Assembly (NCBI RefSeq): GCF_026012395.1
Contig: NZ_BRZA01000001.1
Span: 682,001-746,000 of the forward strand
DNA length: 64,000 nucleotides
Origin: Lysinibacillus piscis
GTDB taxonomy: Bacteria > Bacillota > Bacilli > Bacillales_A > Planococcaceae
Reading direction: 5' to 3'
Shown here: positions 8,105-17,553 of the stretch, piece after piece
Numbering within the stretch: position 1 is the stretch's first letter
How the letters are laid out: every line of letters begins with the position of its first letter
Notes under the pieces: generated by a model
What the model was told of the DNA's origin: nothing
The model's database searches: none
What the model saw: only the letters and a program-made list of their open reading frames with translations
Made by a program: the position numbers and the translations under genes

Positions 8105-8876
8105 AGCTTAATCAAACCCCTCTTTCTTTGTCGTATTTTCATGTGTACATGGGACATTGGTTCAATCTATATGAATTCTTTAAATTAAAGAAAGAATTCC
8201 TTATTTCAACAAAATGTGTCACAAACAACAAATGCAATCGACATCGTTATTTAGATTCCTTTTCACATATCGTCCCCACATGCCGTAAATAACAAAATTT
8301 CACCTACAAATTACTATGAAAGGCTATGATTACAACAAGCATTCCTTTTTCCATTTAGTCAAAGGTTACTTTGTCTTGTGTCATATTCATTGTGCTTTTT
8401 GTATTCCTTGATTCTGAGCCATCAAGAATGCGTACGTTTCACAGCACAATACCTCTCCTTTCATTTTTGTAAGCATATTCCGCTAACATAACTATAGCGA
8501 AATTTGCGATTGATTTCTAGACATTAAGTGAAATTTAGATGAAGTTGTAAGAATTAGTTTTGCCTAGAAATATAATTAAAACAACATATCTATAGTAAAA
8601 CATTTTCTAAAGTGAATTGTGAAGGTTAAAGCACGAAATTATGAACAATTTGTGAAATGGAATCGACATCTATTCATCAATCTAGATTACAAGTTGTTTT
8701 TTAGCTATATTTTCGATATTATCGAGTAGCAGAAACATTACATGCACGTAATATTTCTTACTTAGTGTAAAACTTTATTCAGTAGGTTATATCCCCTTCA
8801 AATGTTCGTTCAATCAATCTCTACTGATACTAATTTTACTAGTTCATTATGGGATAAAGTAGGTGACTTCTTTTTT
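8105..8876. promoter_or_regulatory. 772-bp divergent ctaC/ctaA control region, no gene
   Basis: No protein gene is supported here, and ctaB, which in B. subtilis sits at this point, is absent. The region holds a perfect 9-bp inverted repeat (GAATTCTTT 8173-8181 with AAAGAATTC 8191-8199) in the ctaC leader. A 16-bp sequence occurs twice with one mismatch, AAATG(C/G)AATCGACATC at 8230-8245 and 8655-8670, one near each gene. Two TTGTGAA-type boxes (8617-8623 and TTTGTGAAA at 8649-8657) resemble reported ResD sites. In B. subtilis the ResDE system controls ctaA; applying that here is inference. Confidence 0.45.
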
Positions 8877-9800
8877 ATGAAACAAAGTAAATATATGAAA
8901 TGGCTTGCAGTCGCTGCTACAATTGGCATGCTCCTTATTTTATTAGGTGGTGCACTTGTCACAAAAACAGATAGTGGCTTAGGATGTGGTCGAAACTGGC
9001 CTGACTGTAATGGCTCATTAATTCCAAAAGAGATTACAAAAGAAGTATTAATTGAGTTTTCTCATCGACTTGTGACAGGTGTTGTCTCATTTGCTATTTT
9101 AGGCTTAACAGTCTTAACATGGCGTAAATTGGGACATATTCGTGAAGTGAAATTGTTAGGTTTTCTAGCGATGTTTTTCTTAATTGCCCAAGCCTTAATT
9201 GGGGCAGCCCAAGTACTATGGGGACAAGGTGACTTTATTTTAGCGCTTCACTTTGGTATCTCACTCATCTCCTTTGCTGCTGTACTACTTCTTTCTTTAA
9301 TCGTTTTTGAGGTGGATCGCAAATTTGATGCGGATAAAGTCTTTATAGGCAAAAAATTGCGCTGGCATACTGTAGCGATTACGATTTATTCGTATTTAGT
9401 AGTCTATACAGGTGCACTTGTACGTCACACAGAATCTAGTTTAGTATGTCCAGACTGGCCGTTTTGTTATAACAATGCCCCTCTAACATTCCCAAATAAT
9501 ATGTATGTTTGGATTCAAATGGGGCATCGCTTAGCCGTATTAATTATTTTCATTTGGATGGCCTATATAACATGGCATGTGGTCAAAACGTATAAAGATC
9601 AACGTGTTATTTATTACGGTTGGATTTTTGCATTTATTATTGTCATTTTACAAGTGCTCGCAGGTATGCTCGTTGTGCTTACACAGTTAAACTTAGTAGT
9701 AGCACTATTACATTCATTCTTTATTTCCTTGTTATTTGGCTTATTCTGCTACATGATTATGTTAGTCGCACGTAGCAATTATAATGAAAGAATAAAATAA
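8877..9800 (+). CDS. ctaA: Haem A synthase (CtaA)
   Basis: CtaA oxidises the C-8 methyl group of haem O to the formyl group of haem A, the cofactor of the CtaD oxidase. The 307-residue protein has eight membrane helices and two copies of the family core: a cysteine pair in the loop LGCGRNWPDCNG and again in LVCPDWPFC, and conserved histidines in EFSHRLVTG, LHFGIS, MGHRLAVL and LLHSFF. The frame is open from 8802, but the ATG at 8877 follows AGGTGA at a 10-base spacing and gives 307 residues, matching B. subtilis CtaA (306). It is divergent from ctaC and ends at a strong terminator. Confidence 0.93.
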   Translation: MKQSKYMKWLAVAATIGMLLILLGGALVTKTDSGLGCGRNWPDCNGSLIPKEITKEVLIEFSHRLVTGVVSFAILGLTVLTWRKLGHIREVKLLGFLAMFFLIAQALIGAAQVLWGQGDFILALHFGISLISFAAVLLLSLIVFEVDRKFDADKVFIGKKLRWHTVAITIYSYLVVYTGALVRHTESSLVCPDWPFCYNNAPLTFPNNMYVWIQMGHRLAVLIIFIWMAYITWHVVKTYKDQRVIYYGWIFAFIIVILQVLAGMLVVLTQLNLVVALLHSFFISLLFGLFCYMIMLVARSNYNERIK

Positions 9801-9806
9801 TCATAG

Positions 9807-9851
9807 AAAAAGGTTAGTAGGACGCTTGAAACGTCCCACTAACCTTTTTCT
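9807..9851 (+). terminator. Intrinsic terminator after ctaA
   Basis: AAAAGGTTAGT...GGACG pairs with CGTCCCACTAACCTTTT (9807-9824 with 9832-9849), followed by T residues. The flanking A tract would let it act in both directions. A second, T-less inverted repeat (CAATCAGTGA 9880-9889 with TCACTGATTG 9903-9912) lies between it and the pycA stop. Confidence 0.8.
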
Positions 9852-9922
9852 GTATTAAAAATCCAATTGGTGAAACTAACAATCAGTGATGGATAAGGAA
9901 CCTCACTGATTGAAGGTTCATT

Positions 9923-12900
9923 TTATTCTAATTCGATTAATAAATCACCTGTTGAAATCGCATCGCCTGCACTTGCATAAATTTCTTTCACTACCCCATC
10001 TTTCGGTGCTTGTACTGTCGTCTCCATTTTCATGGCTTCTGTAATTAACAGATGATCGCCTCGTTTGACTGAGCTACCTTTCGACACAACAACTTTTAAT
10101 ACCGTACCTGGCATTGTTGCACCAATTTGATTTGGATTACTTGAATCTGCCTTTAATGCTAGGCTACCATCTACTTCTACTGTCATATCTTGAATAACTA
10201 GCTCACGAGATTGACCGTTTAGCTCAAAGTACATAACACGTGTACCATCATGCTGTGGCTCACCAATCGATACCAATTTGATAATAAGTGTTTTTCCTTT
10301 TTCAATCTCAATCTCAATTTCTTCACCTAGCTTTAAGCCATATAAGAATGTTGGCGTATCTAAGACAGAAATATTGCCAAATGAATTTAACGTTACTGCA
10401 TATTCCTCAAATACCTTTGGATATAGTGCATATGCTAAAACATCACGCTTTGTCACAGGTCGATCTAATTTTTCTTCCAATACTGCCTCTAACTGCTCAA
10501 AATTCACTGGCTCTAATAGCTCACCAGGACGAACTGTAATGGCTTCACGATCTTTCAAGACCACTTTTTGAAGCTCTGTTGGGAAACCACCATGTGGCTG
10601 TCCTAAATAGCCTTGGAAAAACTCAATCACAGAGTCTGGGAAATCAATTGTTTGCCCTCTTGTTAACACTGTGTTTTCATCTAAATCATTCTGCACCATG
10701 AACAATGCCATATCGCCAACTACTTTAGAGGATGGTGTTACTTTCACAATATCACCAAACAACAAGTTGACACGTGAGTACATGCGTTTCACATCATCCC
10801 AACGGTCCCCAAGTCCAACTGCTTTCGCTTGTTGCTGTAGATTGCTATATTGACCACCAGGCATTTCATGAACGTAAATTTCTGAATGTGGACTAATCAT
10901 GCCACTTTCAAAGTCATTGTAGTATTTACGCACATCTTCCCAATAATAAGATAGCTTTTCAAGTGAATCGATGTTTGCACGGATTGAACGTTTACCGCCA
11001 TTTACTGCATAGTATAACGAGTTGGCACTTGGTTGTGATGTTAAACCTGCCATAGAGCCTAGCGCTGTATCAATAATATCTACACCCGCTTCAATGGCTT
11101 TAGCATATAGATAAATACCATTGCCACTTGTATCATGTGTATGCAAATGAATCGGTAGACTCGTTGTCTCTTTTAATTCGGAAACTAAACGATACGCTGC
11201 TTCTGGCTTCAAAAGACCTGCCATATCTTTAATTGCTAAAATATGTGCACCAGCCGCCTCTAATTCTTTCGCCATATCTTTGTAATATTGCACCGAATAT
11301 TTTGTGCGGTTTGTATCTAAAATATCACCTGTATAACAAATTGCAGCTTCCGCAATTTTACCTGACTTGCGTACTTCATCAATCGCTACTTCCATTCCTT
11401 TAATCCAGTTCAAGCTATCGAAAATACGGAATACATCCACACCTGATGTTGCCGATTCAGCAATGAATTCACGGATTAAATTATCTGGATAATTTGTATA
11501 ACCAACCGCATTGGCACCACGCAATAACATTTGGAATAAGACATTCGGAATTTGCTGACGTAATTTTGCTAATCGCTCCCATGGGTCCTCTTTTAAGAAA
11601 CGATAAGCTACGTCAAATGTCGCCCCACCCCACATTTCAAGCGAGAAGAAATCATGCATCATCTGTGCTGTTGCATCAGCAATTTGGAACATATCTTGTG
11701 AACGCACACGTGTTGCAAGTAGAGACTGATGGGCATCACGGAATGTTGTATCTGTTAATAACACATCTTCCTGTGCTAAAATCCACTTCACCAATCCGTC
11801 TGCACCTTGTGTATCTAAAATTTGCTTTGTTCCTGCTGGAGGAACAATAAGCGTGTCCACCTTTGGAATGCTTGGTTGTACAAAAATTGGTTTTGCTTTC
11901 TTTTCTACACCTGGGAAACCATTTAATGTCACATTGCCAATATAGCTAAGCAATTTTGTTCCACGGTCTTTACGCACTGGGAAATTGAATAATTCAGGTG
12001 TTGTATCAATAAAACTTGTATCAAAAGTACCTGTTAAAAACTTTTCATGTGTGACTACATTATTTAAAAATGGAATATTCGTCTTCACACCTCGAATACG
12101 GAATTCTTTTAAGTTACGGTCCATTTTTGCAGCCGCTTCTTTAAATGTCATACCCGATGTCGAAATTTTCACTAGCAATGAATCATAGTATGGTGTAATC
12201 ACGGCACCTTGGAAGCCATTCCCTGCATCTAAACGAACGCCAAAACCACCACTTGAACGATATACCATCAATTTCCCTGTATCTGGCATAAAGTCGTTTG
12301 CTGGGTCTTCTGTTGTGACACGTGCTTGAATCGCATAGCCAATCATTGGGATTTTATCTTGTTGTGGGATATGAATTTCTTCACCATGCAGTGTATAGCC
12401 AGCAGCTACTTTAATTTGAGCATGAACAATATCAACACCCGTAATCATTTCTGTAATCGTATGCTCAACCTGAATACGTGGATTTACTTCAATAAAGTAA
12501 AACTCTTCACCTGCCACTAAAAACTCAACCGTCCCTGCATTTATGTACGAGACATTTTTCATTAATTGTACAGCGGCATCACAAATCTTATTTCTTAAAT
12601 TTTCTGAAATCGAGTTCGATGGAGCAATCTCAACAACCTTCTGATGACGACGTTGAATCGAACAATCTCGCTCATATAAATGCACAATATTACCATGCTT
12701 ATCACCGATAATTTGTACTTCAATATGCTTTGGCTTAATAATCGCCTTCTCTACATATACTTCATCAGAGCCGAATGCTGCTTTTGCCTCTGATTTTGCA
12801 CGCTCATAGGAGGAAGTTAAATCCTCTTGTGTATGAACAAGACGCATACCACGACCACCGCCGCCTAATGCTGCCTTAATCATAACAGGATAGCCGTATT

Positions 12901-13357
12901 CGCTAGCAAAAGCTTCTACCTCTGCTAAATCAGCAACGGGTCCATCTGTGCCTGGAATAACAGGAATACCTGCCGCAATCGCCTGCTCACGTGCTTTTAC
13001 TTTATCACCAAACATATCCAAATGTTTTGAAGTTGGTCCAATAAAGATAATACCTTCTTCTTCACAGCGGCGTGCAAATTCCACGTTTTCTGATAAAAAT
13101 CCGTATCCTGGATGAATAGCATCCACATGTGCATCTTTAGCAATGGCAATAATGCCCTCAATATCTAAATAAGCATCAATTGGTTTTTTACCAGCACCTA
13201 CTAAATAGGCTTCATCTGCTTTAAAGCGGTGGAAGGATGCGATATCCTCACGTGAATAGATTGCGACTGTAGGAATATTTAACTCCGTACAAGCACGAAA
13301 AAGACGAATTGCAATTTCTCCTCGATTGGCTACAAGGATTTTGTTGATTGATTCCAT
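9923..13357 (-). CDS. pycA: Pyruvate carboxylase
   Basis: Carboxylates pyruvate to oxaloacetate with ATP and bicarbonate, refilling the citric acid cycle. The 1144 residues hold the domains in the usual order: biotin carboxylase (1-450; ANRGEIAIR, the ATP-grasp loop ALGGGGRGMR, and FIEVNPRIQVEHTITE), carboxyltransferase (about 530-800; DTTFRDAHQSLLATR, HTHDTSGN), a PYC/OadA conserved region, and the C-terminal biotinyl domain with biotin lysine in EAMKMET. B. subtilis PycA has 1148 residues. AGGAGG precedes the ATG. The gene follows ftsW by 11 bases on the same strand and may be partly co-transcribed. Confidence 0.97.
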   Translation of the reverse strand: MESINKILVANRGEIAIRLFRACTELNIPTVAIYSREDIASFHRFKADEAYLVGAGKKPIDAYLDIEGIIAIAKDAHVDAIHPGYGFLSENVEFARRCEEEGIIFIGPTSKHLDMFGDKVKAREQAIAAGIPVIPGTDGPVADLAEVEAFASEYGYPVMIKAALGGGGRGMRLVHTQEDLTSSYERAKSEAKAAFGSDEVYVEKAIIKPKHIEVQIIGDKHGNIVHLYERDCSIQRRHQKVVEIAPSNSISENLRNKICDAAVQLMKNVSYINAGTVEFLVAGEEFYFIEVNPRIQVEHTITEMITGVDIVHAQIKVAAGYTLHGEEIHIPQQDKIPMIGYAIQARVTTEDPANDFMPDTGKLMVYRSSGGFGVRLDAGNGFQGAVITPYYDSLLVKISTSGMTFKEAAAKMDRNLKEFRIRGVKTNIPFLNNVVTHEKFLTGTFDTSFIDTTPELFNFPVRKDRGTKLLSYIGNVTLNGFPGVEKKAKPIFVQPSIPKVDTLIVPPAGTKQILDTQGADGLVKWILAQEDVLLTDTTFRDAHQSLLATRVRSQDMFQIADATAQMMHDFFSLEMWGGATFDVAYRFLKEDPWERLAKLRQQIPNVLFQMLLRGANAVGYTNYPDNLIREFIAESATSGVDVFRIFDSLNWIKGMEVAIDEVRKSGKIAEAAICYTGDILDTNRTKYSVQYYKDMAKELEAAGAHILAIKDMAGLLKPEAAYRLVSELKETTSLPIHLHTHDTSGNGIYLYAKAIEAGVDIIDTALGSMAGLTSQPSANSLYYAVNGGKRSIRANIDSLEKLSYYWEDVRKYYNDFESGMISPHSEIYVHEMPGGQYSNLQQQAKAVGLGDRWDDVKRMYSRVNLLFGDIVKVTPSSKVVGDMALFMVQNDLDENTVLTRGQTIDFPDSVIEFFQGYLGQPHGGFPTELQKVVLKDREAITVRPGELLEPVNFEQLEAVLEEKLDRPVTKRDVLAYALYPKVFEEYAVTLNSFGNISVLDTPTFLYGLKLGEEIEIEIEKGKTLIIKLVSIGEPQHDGTRVMYFELNGQSRELVIQDMTVEVDGSLALKADSSNPNQIGATMPGTVLKVVVSKGSSVKRGDHLLITEAMKMETTVQAPKDGVVKEIYASAGDAISTGDLLIELE

Positions 13358-13368
13358 ATGGTTCCTCC

Positions 13369-14550
13369 TTATGACTGTAATTTCTTTCTCTCTACCTTTT
13401 CAAACATAGACACATTTATCAATATACCCATAGCTAGAGATAACACTATTATAGATGTCCCACCATAACTAATAAAAGGTAGCGTGACACCAGTTAACGG
13501 GATTAACCCAGTTACACCCCCAAGATTAATAAAGGTTTGCCAGCCAATCCAGCTCGCAATACCCGCCGCAATCATGCGTGCTAACGGATCCTTCGTACGT
13601 AATGCTATTGAGAATCCTTTATATATAATAAATCCTAAGCCACCTACGACGATTAAAGCCCCCCAAATACCGAGTTCTTCTAAAATAATCGCCATAATAA
13701 AATCGGTTTGTGGCTCAGGCAAATATCCTAATTTTTGAATAGATTGGCCAAGTCCTCTACCAGATACTCCTCCTCCACCAATCGCATAATAACTATTTAC
13801 TACTTGCTTTCCAACATTATCTTCATAATCAAATGGATTAAAGTAAGATAAAATTCGCCCTTTTCGACTTCCTGTAAGTAGGTCGCCTTTAAACAACAGC
13901 AATATACCAATAATGGTAGCACCAAATACGCCTAATACACCTAAAAATTTCCAAAATATTTTAAATGGAATGCCACTTGCTGCTACAACTGAGACAGCAA
14001 TTCCACATAGAATAATACTAGCTCCTAAATCTGTTTCAAAAGCGACACCTGCTAAAACAAGTATCCATAAAAAAATAGGATAGAAGATTTCCGTTGGCTG
14101 TAGTTTTTCAAACGTATATTTTTGTGCCTTGCGATAAAAGGCAGCGGCAAAATATAAAATAACAAATAATTTCGCATACTCAGATGGTTGGAAATTTCCT
14201 AATCCAGGTATCTTTATCCAACTTTGTGATCCTACATCTTCTGCACCATGCCCCCATATTTTTAGCCATGTAAACAGGATGGCTAGCACAATCGTTAATA
14301 ACAGCATAATACCTTTGCTTGCATAGTGTTTGTAAGGAAAAAAGGCTGTAACAAAAAAGCCAATGGCAGCAACGATTAAATTTTTCACTTGTCTAATGTA
14401 ATAATAATCTGGCCCTTCTCCTTCTCTCACAACAGAGACCAACATACTTGAGCTATAAATCATGACTAAGCCAAATAAACTAAGCCCGACAACTGTAAAA
14501 AATAATGGGTAATCAAAGTTTTGCATGTAGCGTTTTATATATTGTTTCAT
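13369..14550 (-). CDS. ftsW: Peptidoglycan polymerase FtsW (SEDS family)
   Basis: A SEDS-family glycosyltransferase that polymerises lipid II at the division septum. The 393-residue protein has about ten membrane helices and SEDS signatures: FQPSEYAKL (about 120-130), the Asp-containing loop in VAFETDLGASIIL, QVVNSYYAIGGGGVSGRGLGQS and GVTLPFISYGGTS. RodA and SpoVE share these motifs; FtsW is chosen because B. subtilis ftsW lies between ylaN and pycA, as here. The start follows GAGG at a usual distance. Confidence 0.88.
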   Translation of the reverse strand: MKQYIKRYMQNFDYPLFFTVVGLSLFGLVMIYSSSMLVSVVREGEGPDYYYIRQVKNLIVAAIGFFVTAFFPYKHYASKGIMLLLTIVLAILFTWLKIWGHGAEDVGSQSWIKIPGLGNFQPSEYAKLFVILYFAAAFYRKAQKYTFEKLQPTEIFYPIFLWILVLAGVAFETDLGASIILCGIAVSVVAASGIPFKIFWKFLGVLGVFGATIIGILLLFKGDLLTGSRKGRILSYFNPFDYEDNVGKQVVNSYYAIGGGGVSGRGLGQSIQKLGYLPEPQTDFIMAIILEELGIWGALIVVGGLGFIIYKGFSIALRTKDPLARMIAAGIASWIGWQTFINLGGVTGLIPLTGVTLPFISYGGTSIIVLSLAMGILINVSMFEKVERKKLQS

Positions 14551-14570
14551 CCCGAAAACCTCGTTCTAGT

Positions 14571-14606
14571 AAAAAAACTCAAATCGCATATTGCGTTTGA
14601 GTTTTT
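14571..14606 (-). terminator. Intrinsic terminator after ylaN
   Basis: AAAACTCAAA...CGCA pairs with TGCG...TTTGAGTTTT across a short loop, with T tracts on both sides, in the ylaN-ftsW gap. It separates the two genes on the minus strand. Confidence 0.8.
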
Positions 14607-14609
14607 CTT

Positions 14610-14891
14610 TTATTTTTCTGTATACGCGTCGTGTAGCAAGGAAAGCTCTTTTTCCAATGAATCAAGAATGGCTTTTCCTTTTTCGCGTTCAATTAGGCCA
14701 AGCTTCACCGCAAAATCAATTTCACGTGAAAGACCAAACATTTGTGTATCTAATACTTCCTCATATAAAGGGCATTGTGGCATTGTTAAATTATCCATTT
14801 GTACTCGAATGAGACGAGCTATTTTATCTGCATCGACAATTAAAAGCTCCAAAGCCTTCTCTTGAAAAGAAGTTTGAGATTTCGTATCCAT
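14610..14891 (-). CDS. ylaN: YlaN family protein
   Basis: This 93-residue, mostly helical soluble protein matches YlaN ([43 protein letters not shown]). B. subtilis and Staphylococcus YlaN are important for growth under iron limitation, and recent work describes YlaN as an iron-binding protein that interacts with the Fur repressor. It lies next to ftsW as in B. subtilis. It ends at a terminator, so it is probably monocistronic. Confidence 0.9.
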   Translation of the reverse strand: MDTKSQTSFQEKALELLIVDADKIARLIRVQMDNLTMPQCPLYEEVLDTQMFGLSREIDFAVKLGLIEREKGKAILDSLEKELSLLHDAYTEK

Positions 14892-15235
14892 GAGGACGCC
14901 CCCATTACATGATATTTCTTCGATTCTATCTTAATAAAGTTTATCTTTTAGTCGATAAAAATGCAAGTGTCTTTATTGGAAAATAGAGAATTTGAATGAT
15001 ATTTCTTTATTTTTCTGCACAAATTAGCGTAAAGACCTGTATAAAGTGAAATTACCAACCTTAATTTTTACAGGCTGTTGATCCTCACTTATACAGTTTG
15101 TTTCCACTCTCTATTTTGAAGTAGGGTCTTACAGCCTGTTAATATGGGATAAATACTAGAAAGTAAAATTGATTAATCGTTCCTATTAGCGTTATACTAG
15201 GACATGTCTATAAAGTTTAGAGGAGGTATTCATTG
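14892..15235. other. 344-bp intergenic region with repeat family 2 copy 1 and a promoter
   Basis: Between the divergent starts of ylaN and the 15236 gene lies a copy of repeat family 2 (15041-15153, entered separately), then a plausible sigma-A promoter TTGATT (15169-15174), an 18-nt spacer and TATACT (15193-15198) for the rightward gene. No reading frame with a ribosome binding site is seen in the rest. Confidence 0.55.
15041..15153 (+). repeat. Dispersed intergenic repeat, family 2, copy 1
   Basis: An element of about 113 bp shared with 40486-40598 in the same orientation. Blocks conserved between the copies include ATAAAGTGAA, TTTTTACAGGCTGTTG, ACAGTT, TCCACTC, CTATTTTGAAG and TCTTACAGCCTGTTAATA followed by TGGGATAAA. 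ACAGGCTGT (15070-15078) and ACAGCCTGT (15131-15139) are inverted repeats that could close a hairpin around the 52-nt middle part. Mismatches between copies cluster at a few pyrimidine or purine transitions. No coding capacity is apparent. Confidence 0.8.
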
Positions 15236-15736
15236 ATGGAAACCATTATTCCAATCAAAGGTGCTGTTGCATTTCAATTAACATTAGATCCTACTGTTTG
15301 GATTTTTGATGATCGCAAATTAGATTTAACGACTTATTTCACTTCACAATCAGTTGAAGAAGATATGGACATCAAATATATGCGCGAAGTAGGCGCACAT
15401 TGGTCACGTGAAATTATGGAGGGTGCTACTTTCCCACCTACATTAAAATCTGAGCGTAAATTTGATCGTAAAGGCATGGAGACAGGGACATTTGGTATCG
15501 AATTAAGTCATTTTTTGAAAAATGCTGAGCCAAAGCCTGAAGCGACAAAAATCGTCATTGAGTGCCAAGAAAATAAGGAATATTCATTTACATTAGAGGA
15601 AGCCAAAACATTAATTTTTAAATATAGTCAAGATGGCAAACCACTAGTAGAAGATGGCCCTGTGCATGTTTTATTAGGTGATGGCTCCAATGTTCATGAG
15701 CCAATTACGCATGTAACAGCCATTCGTGTAGAATAG
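15236..15736 (+). CDS. Conserved hypothetical protein, possible YlaL counterpart
   Basis: This 166-residue soluble protein is not one I recognise with certainty. It has no signal peptide or membrane segment, begins METIIPIKGAVAFQLTLDPT and ends GDGSNVHEPITHVTAIRVE. Its position next to ylaI and ylaN suggests it may correspond to YlaL of B. subtilis. The start is the ATG at 15236 behind AGGAGG at a 9-base spacing; an in-frame TTG three bases earlier is less likely. It is followed 11 bases later by ylaI, behind GGGGAGAAG, so they form an operon. The promoter is probably at 15169-15198. Confidence 0.75.
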   Translation: METIIPIKGAVAFQLTLDPTVWIFDDRKLDLTTYFTSQSVEEDMDIKYMREVGAHWSREIMEGATFPPTLKSERKFDRKGMETGTFGIELSHFLKNAEPKPEATKIVIECQENKEYSFTLEEAKTLIFKYSQDGKPLVEDGPVHVLLGDGSNVHEPITHVTAIRVE

Positions 15737-15747
15737 GGGAGAAGAAG

Positions 15748-15954
15748 ATGCGAGTGAAATGTGTAATTTGTGATCGTATTGACCATTTAGAGGATAATTT
15801 GCCATTAGCAAAAAAGCTACGCAATCGTCCTATCCATACGTATATGTGCGAGTCTTGTCATGAACGTATCGCTCAGAATACTGCAGCACGGATTGAAACA
15901 GGTAACTTCCGCTTTTATCGTACAACATTAGAAATGGATAAAGATTTTATCTAA
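15748..15954 (+). CDS. ylaI: YlaI family zinc-ribbon protein (DUF2197)
   Basis: A 68-residue protein with two CxxC pairs, VKCVICDRID near the start and YMCESCHERI at about 32-41, likely binding one zinc ion. The stretch AKKLRNRPIHTYMCESC is characteristic of B. subtilis YlaI. Its function is unknown. It is the second gene of a two-gene unit and ends at the hairpin at 15966-16000. In B. subtilis all yla genes here face the same way; in this window the pair 15236-15954 faces opposite to ylaN and ylaH. Confidence 0.88.
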   Translation: MRVKCVICDRIDHLEDNLPLAKKLRNRPIHTYMCESCHERIAQNTAARIETGNFRFYRTTLEMDKDFI

Positions 15955-15965
15955 ATGAATTTTAT

Positions 15966-16000
15966 GAGAGGAGATGGCTTATTGGCAGCCATCTCCTCTA
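15966..16000. terminator. Bidirectional terminator between ylaI and the ABC permease
   Basis: AGAGGAGATGGC (15967-15978) pairs perfectly with GCCATCTCCTCT (15988-15999). The T tract is weak, so efficiency is uncertain. The right arm overlaps the stop codon of the converging permease gene. Confidence 0.55.
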
Positions 16001-16792
16001 GTCATTTTGCTTCACAATCCGTCTTTCCACTAGCTCCACTACTTGATACATCAATGTAGCAAAAAAAGCGATGATCAGCAAGGACATCAACACGAGATTA
16101 AAATTAAATACTTGGAAACCATAAATAATTAAATAGCCAAGCCCTTTGGAAGCTACTAAAAATTCACCTACAATGACACCAACCCATGATAAACCAACAT
16201 TGACCTTTAATGTTGAAATAATTGTTGGAAAGGAAGCAGGTAAAATGACTTCTCGAAACACTTGCCACCTTGTTGCTCCAAACGTTTGCAATACTTTACT
16301 ATAATTAGGGTCTACACCTTTAAAAGCCGTATAAACAACAATCGTCGTAATAATAATCGAAATTAACGCACCCATTGCAATAATAGAAAAATAGCCTGGA
16401 CCTAAGGCGACAATCAAAATGGGACCAAGCGCTACTTTTGGCATAGCATTTAAAATCACTAAATATGGATCAAGCACTTTAGATAATAAGGACGACCACC
16501 ATAATAACGTGGCTAGCAACGTGCCGATAAACGTGCCTGCGAGAAAGCCGATAACCGTTTCTATAAGTGTCACATTTACATGTAACAATAAGGAGCCATC
16601 CACGATTTTATCATGCAATGTCTGCCATACCTTTGTAGGTGAGCTGAATAGTAAAGGATCAATCCAACCTAAACGAGACAGGACTTCCCAGCCTATAAAA
16701 AACAGCAGTAGAATGGTTAGTTGATAAAAGCGTACCATACGCTTTTCCTTTTTCCGTGCCTGCATAAATTGCTGCCATGTTTGATTAGCCAA
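15998..16792 (-). CDS. ABC transporter permease, SsuC/TauC type (YtlD-like)
   Basis: A 264-residue inner-membrane permease with six helices and the ATPase-docking loop (the EAA-like segment [21 protein letters not shown], about 170-190). It belongs to the nitrate/sulfonate/thiamine-precursor importer class. The start is taken as a TTG at 16792, four bases after GGAG and overlapping the ATPase stop by eight bases; the next in-frame Met is nine codons in. It is last in a three-gene importer (lipoprotein, ATPase, permease) arranged like B. subtilis ytlA-C-D. Confidence 0.82.
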   Translation of the reverse strand: MANQTWQQFMQARKKEKRMVRFYQLTILLLFFIGWEVLSRLGWIDPLLFSSPTKVWQTLHDKIVDGSLLLHVNVTLIETVIGFLAGTFIGTLLATLLWWSSLLSKVLDPYLVILNAMPKVALGPILIVALGPGYFSIIAMGALISIIITTIVVYTAFKGVDPNYSKVLQTFGATRWQVFREVILPASFPTIISTLKVNVGLSWVGVIVGEFLVASKGLGYLIIYGFQVFNFNLVLMSLLIIAFFATLMYQVVELVERRIVKQND

Positions 16793-17552
16793 GGCTCTCC
16801 AGCTCCTTCCAAATCATCTGGAATACGCTCGTATACATCGCATGTTGCCTTACTTCAAAGGGTGATAATTGACGTAATTCTTTCGGTATGTCAAATATCC
16901 GATGTATTGTACCTGGATTAGCCGATAATAAAATCACTCGCTCACTCATCGCAATGGCTTCTCCAATATCATGTGTCACTAGAATAGCCGTTTTTTGATG
17001 ATTTTTTAATGTCGCTCCAACAAAATCTTCGAGCTTCAATTTTGATTGATAGTCCAATGCTGAAAATGGCTCATCTAACAATAAAATTTTCGGATTCACC
17101 GCCAAGGTTCGAGCAAGTGCAACACGCTGTCTCATGCCTCCTGAAAGCTCTCTTGGATAATGATTACCTACATGTGGTAAGCCAATTTCCTTCAATAGTG
17201 CATTAACGGTCACTTTATGTGCTTTTTTACTATGCTCCATCATGTTTAAACCAATGGTGATATTCTCCGCAATCGTTTTCCATGGAAATAAATAATCTTG
17301 CTGAAGCATATAGCCAATAAGTGGTGGCTGTTGTACCGTCATTTTTTCTCCATGCACATAAATATTCCCCTCTGTCGGTGTTACTAATCCTGCAATAATT
17401 GACAATAACGTCGTCTTACCACAGCCACTAGGACCAATCAATGACACAAATTCGCCCTCATGAACAGTGAAATCAATATCACGTAATACTTCTTTCGCCT
17501 GTGTAGTAGAAAAATAGCTATGACCAATATGCTCTACTGTTAGAAAAGCCAT
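16785..17552 (-). CDS. ABC transporter ATP-binding protein, SsuB/TauB type (YtlC-like)
   Basis: A 255-residue ATPase with Walker A (GPSGCGKTT), Q-loop ([12 protein letters not shown]), signature ([15 protein letters not shown]), Walker B ([12 protein letters not shown]) and switch histidine (LVTHDIGEA). It energises the adjoining permease. The frame is open to 17576, but the ATG at 17552, one base after the stop of the substrate-binding gene (TAATATG), is the better start. It gives the normal N-terminus [13 protein letters not shown]. Confidence 0.85.
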   Translation of the reverse strand: MAFLTVEHIGHSYFSTTQAKEVLRDIDFTVHEGEFVSLIGPSGCGKTTLLSIIAGLVTPTEGNIYVHGEKMTVQQPPLIGYMLQQDYLFPWKTIAENITIGLNMMEHSKKAHKVTVNALLKEIGLPHVGNHYPRELSGGMRQRVALARTLAVNPKILLLDEPFSALDYQSKLKLEDFVGATLKNHQKTAILVTHDIGEAIAMSERVILLSANPGTIHRIFDIPKELRQLSPFEVRQHAMYTSVFQMIWKELESLG

Positions 17553-17553
17553 A

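Noticed and set aside
8802..8876. N-terminal extension of CtaA
   Set aside because: The upstream ATG lacks a good ribosome site and gives 25 extra residues not expected in CtaA; the ATG at 8877 has AGGTGA and the family length.
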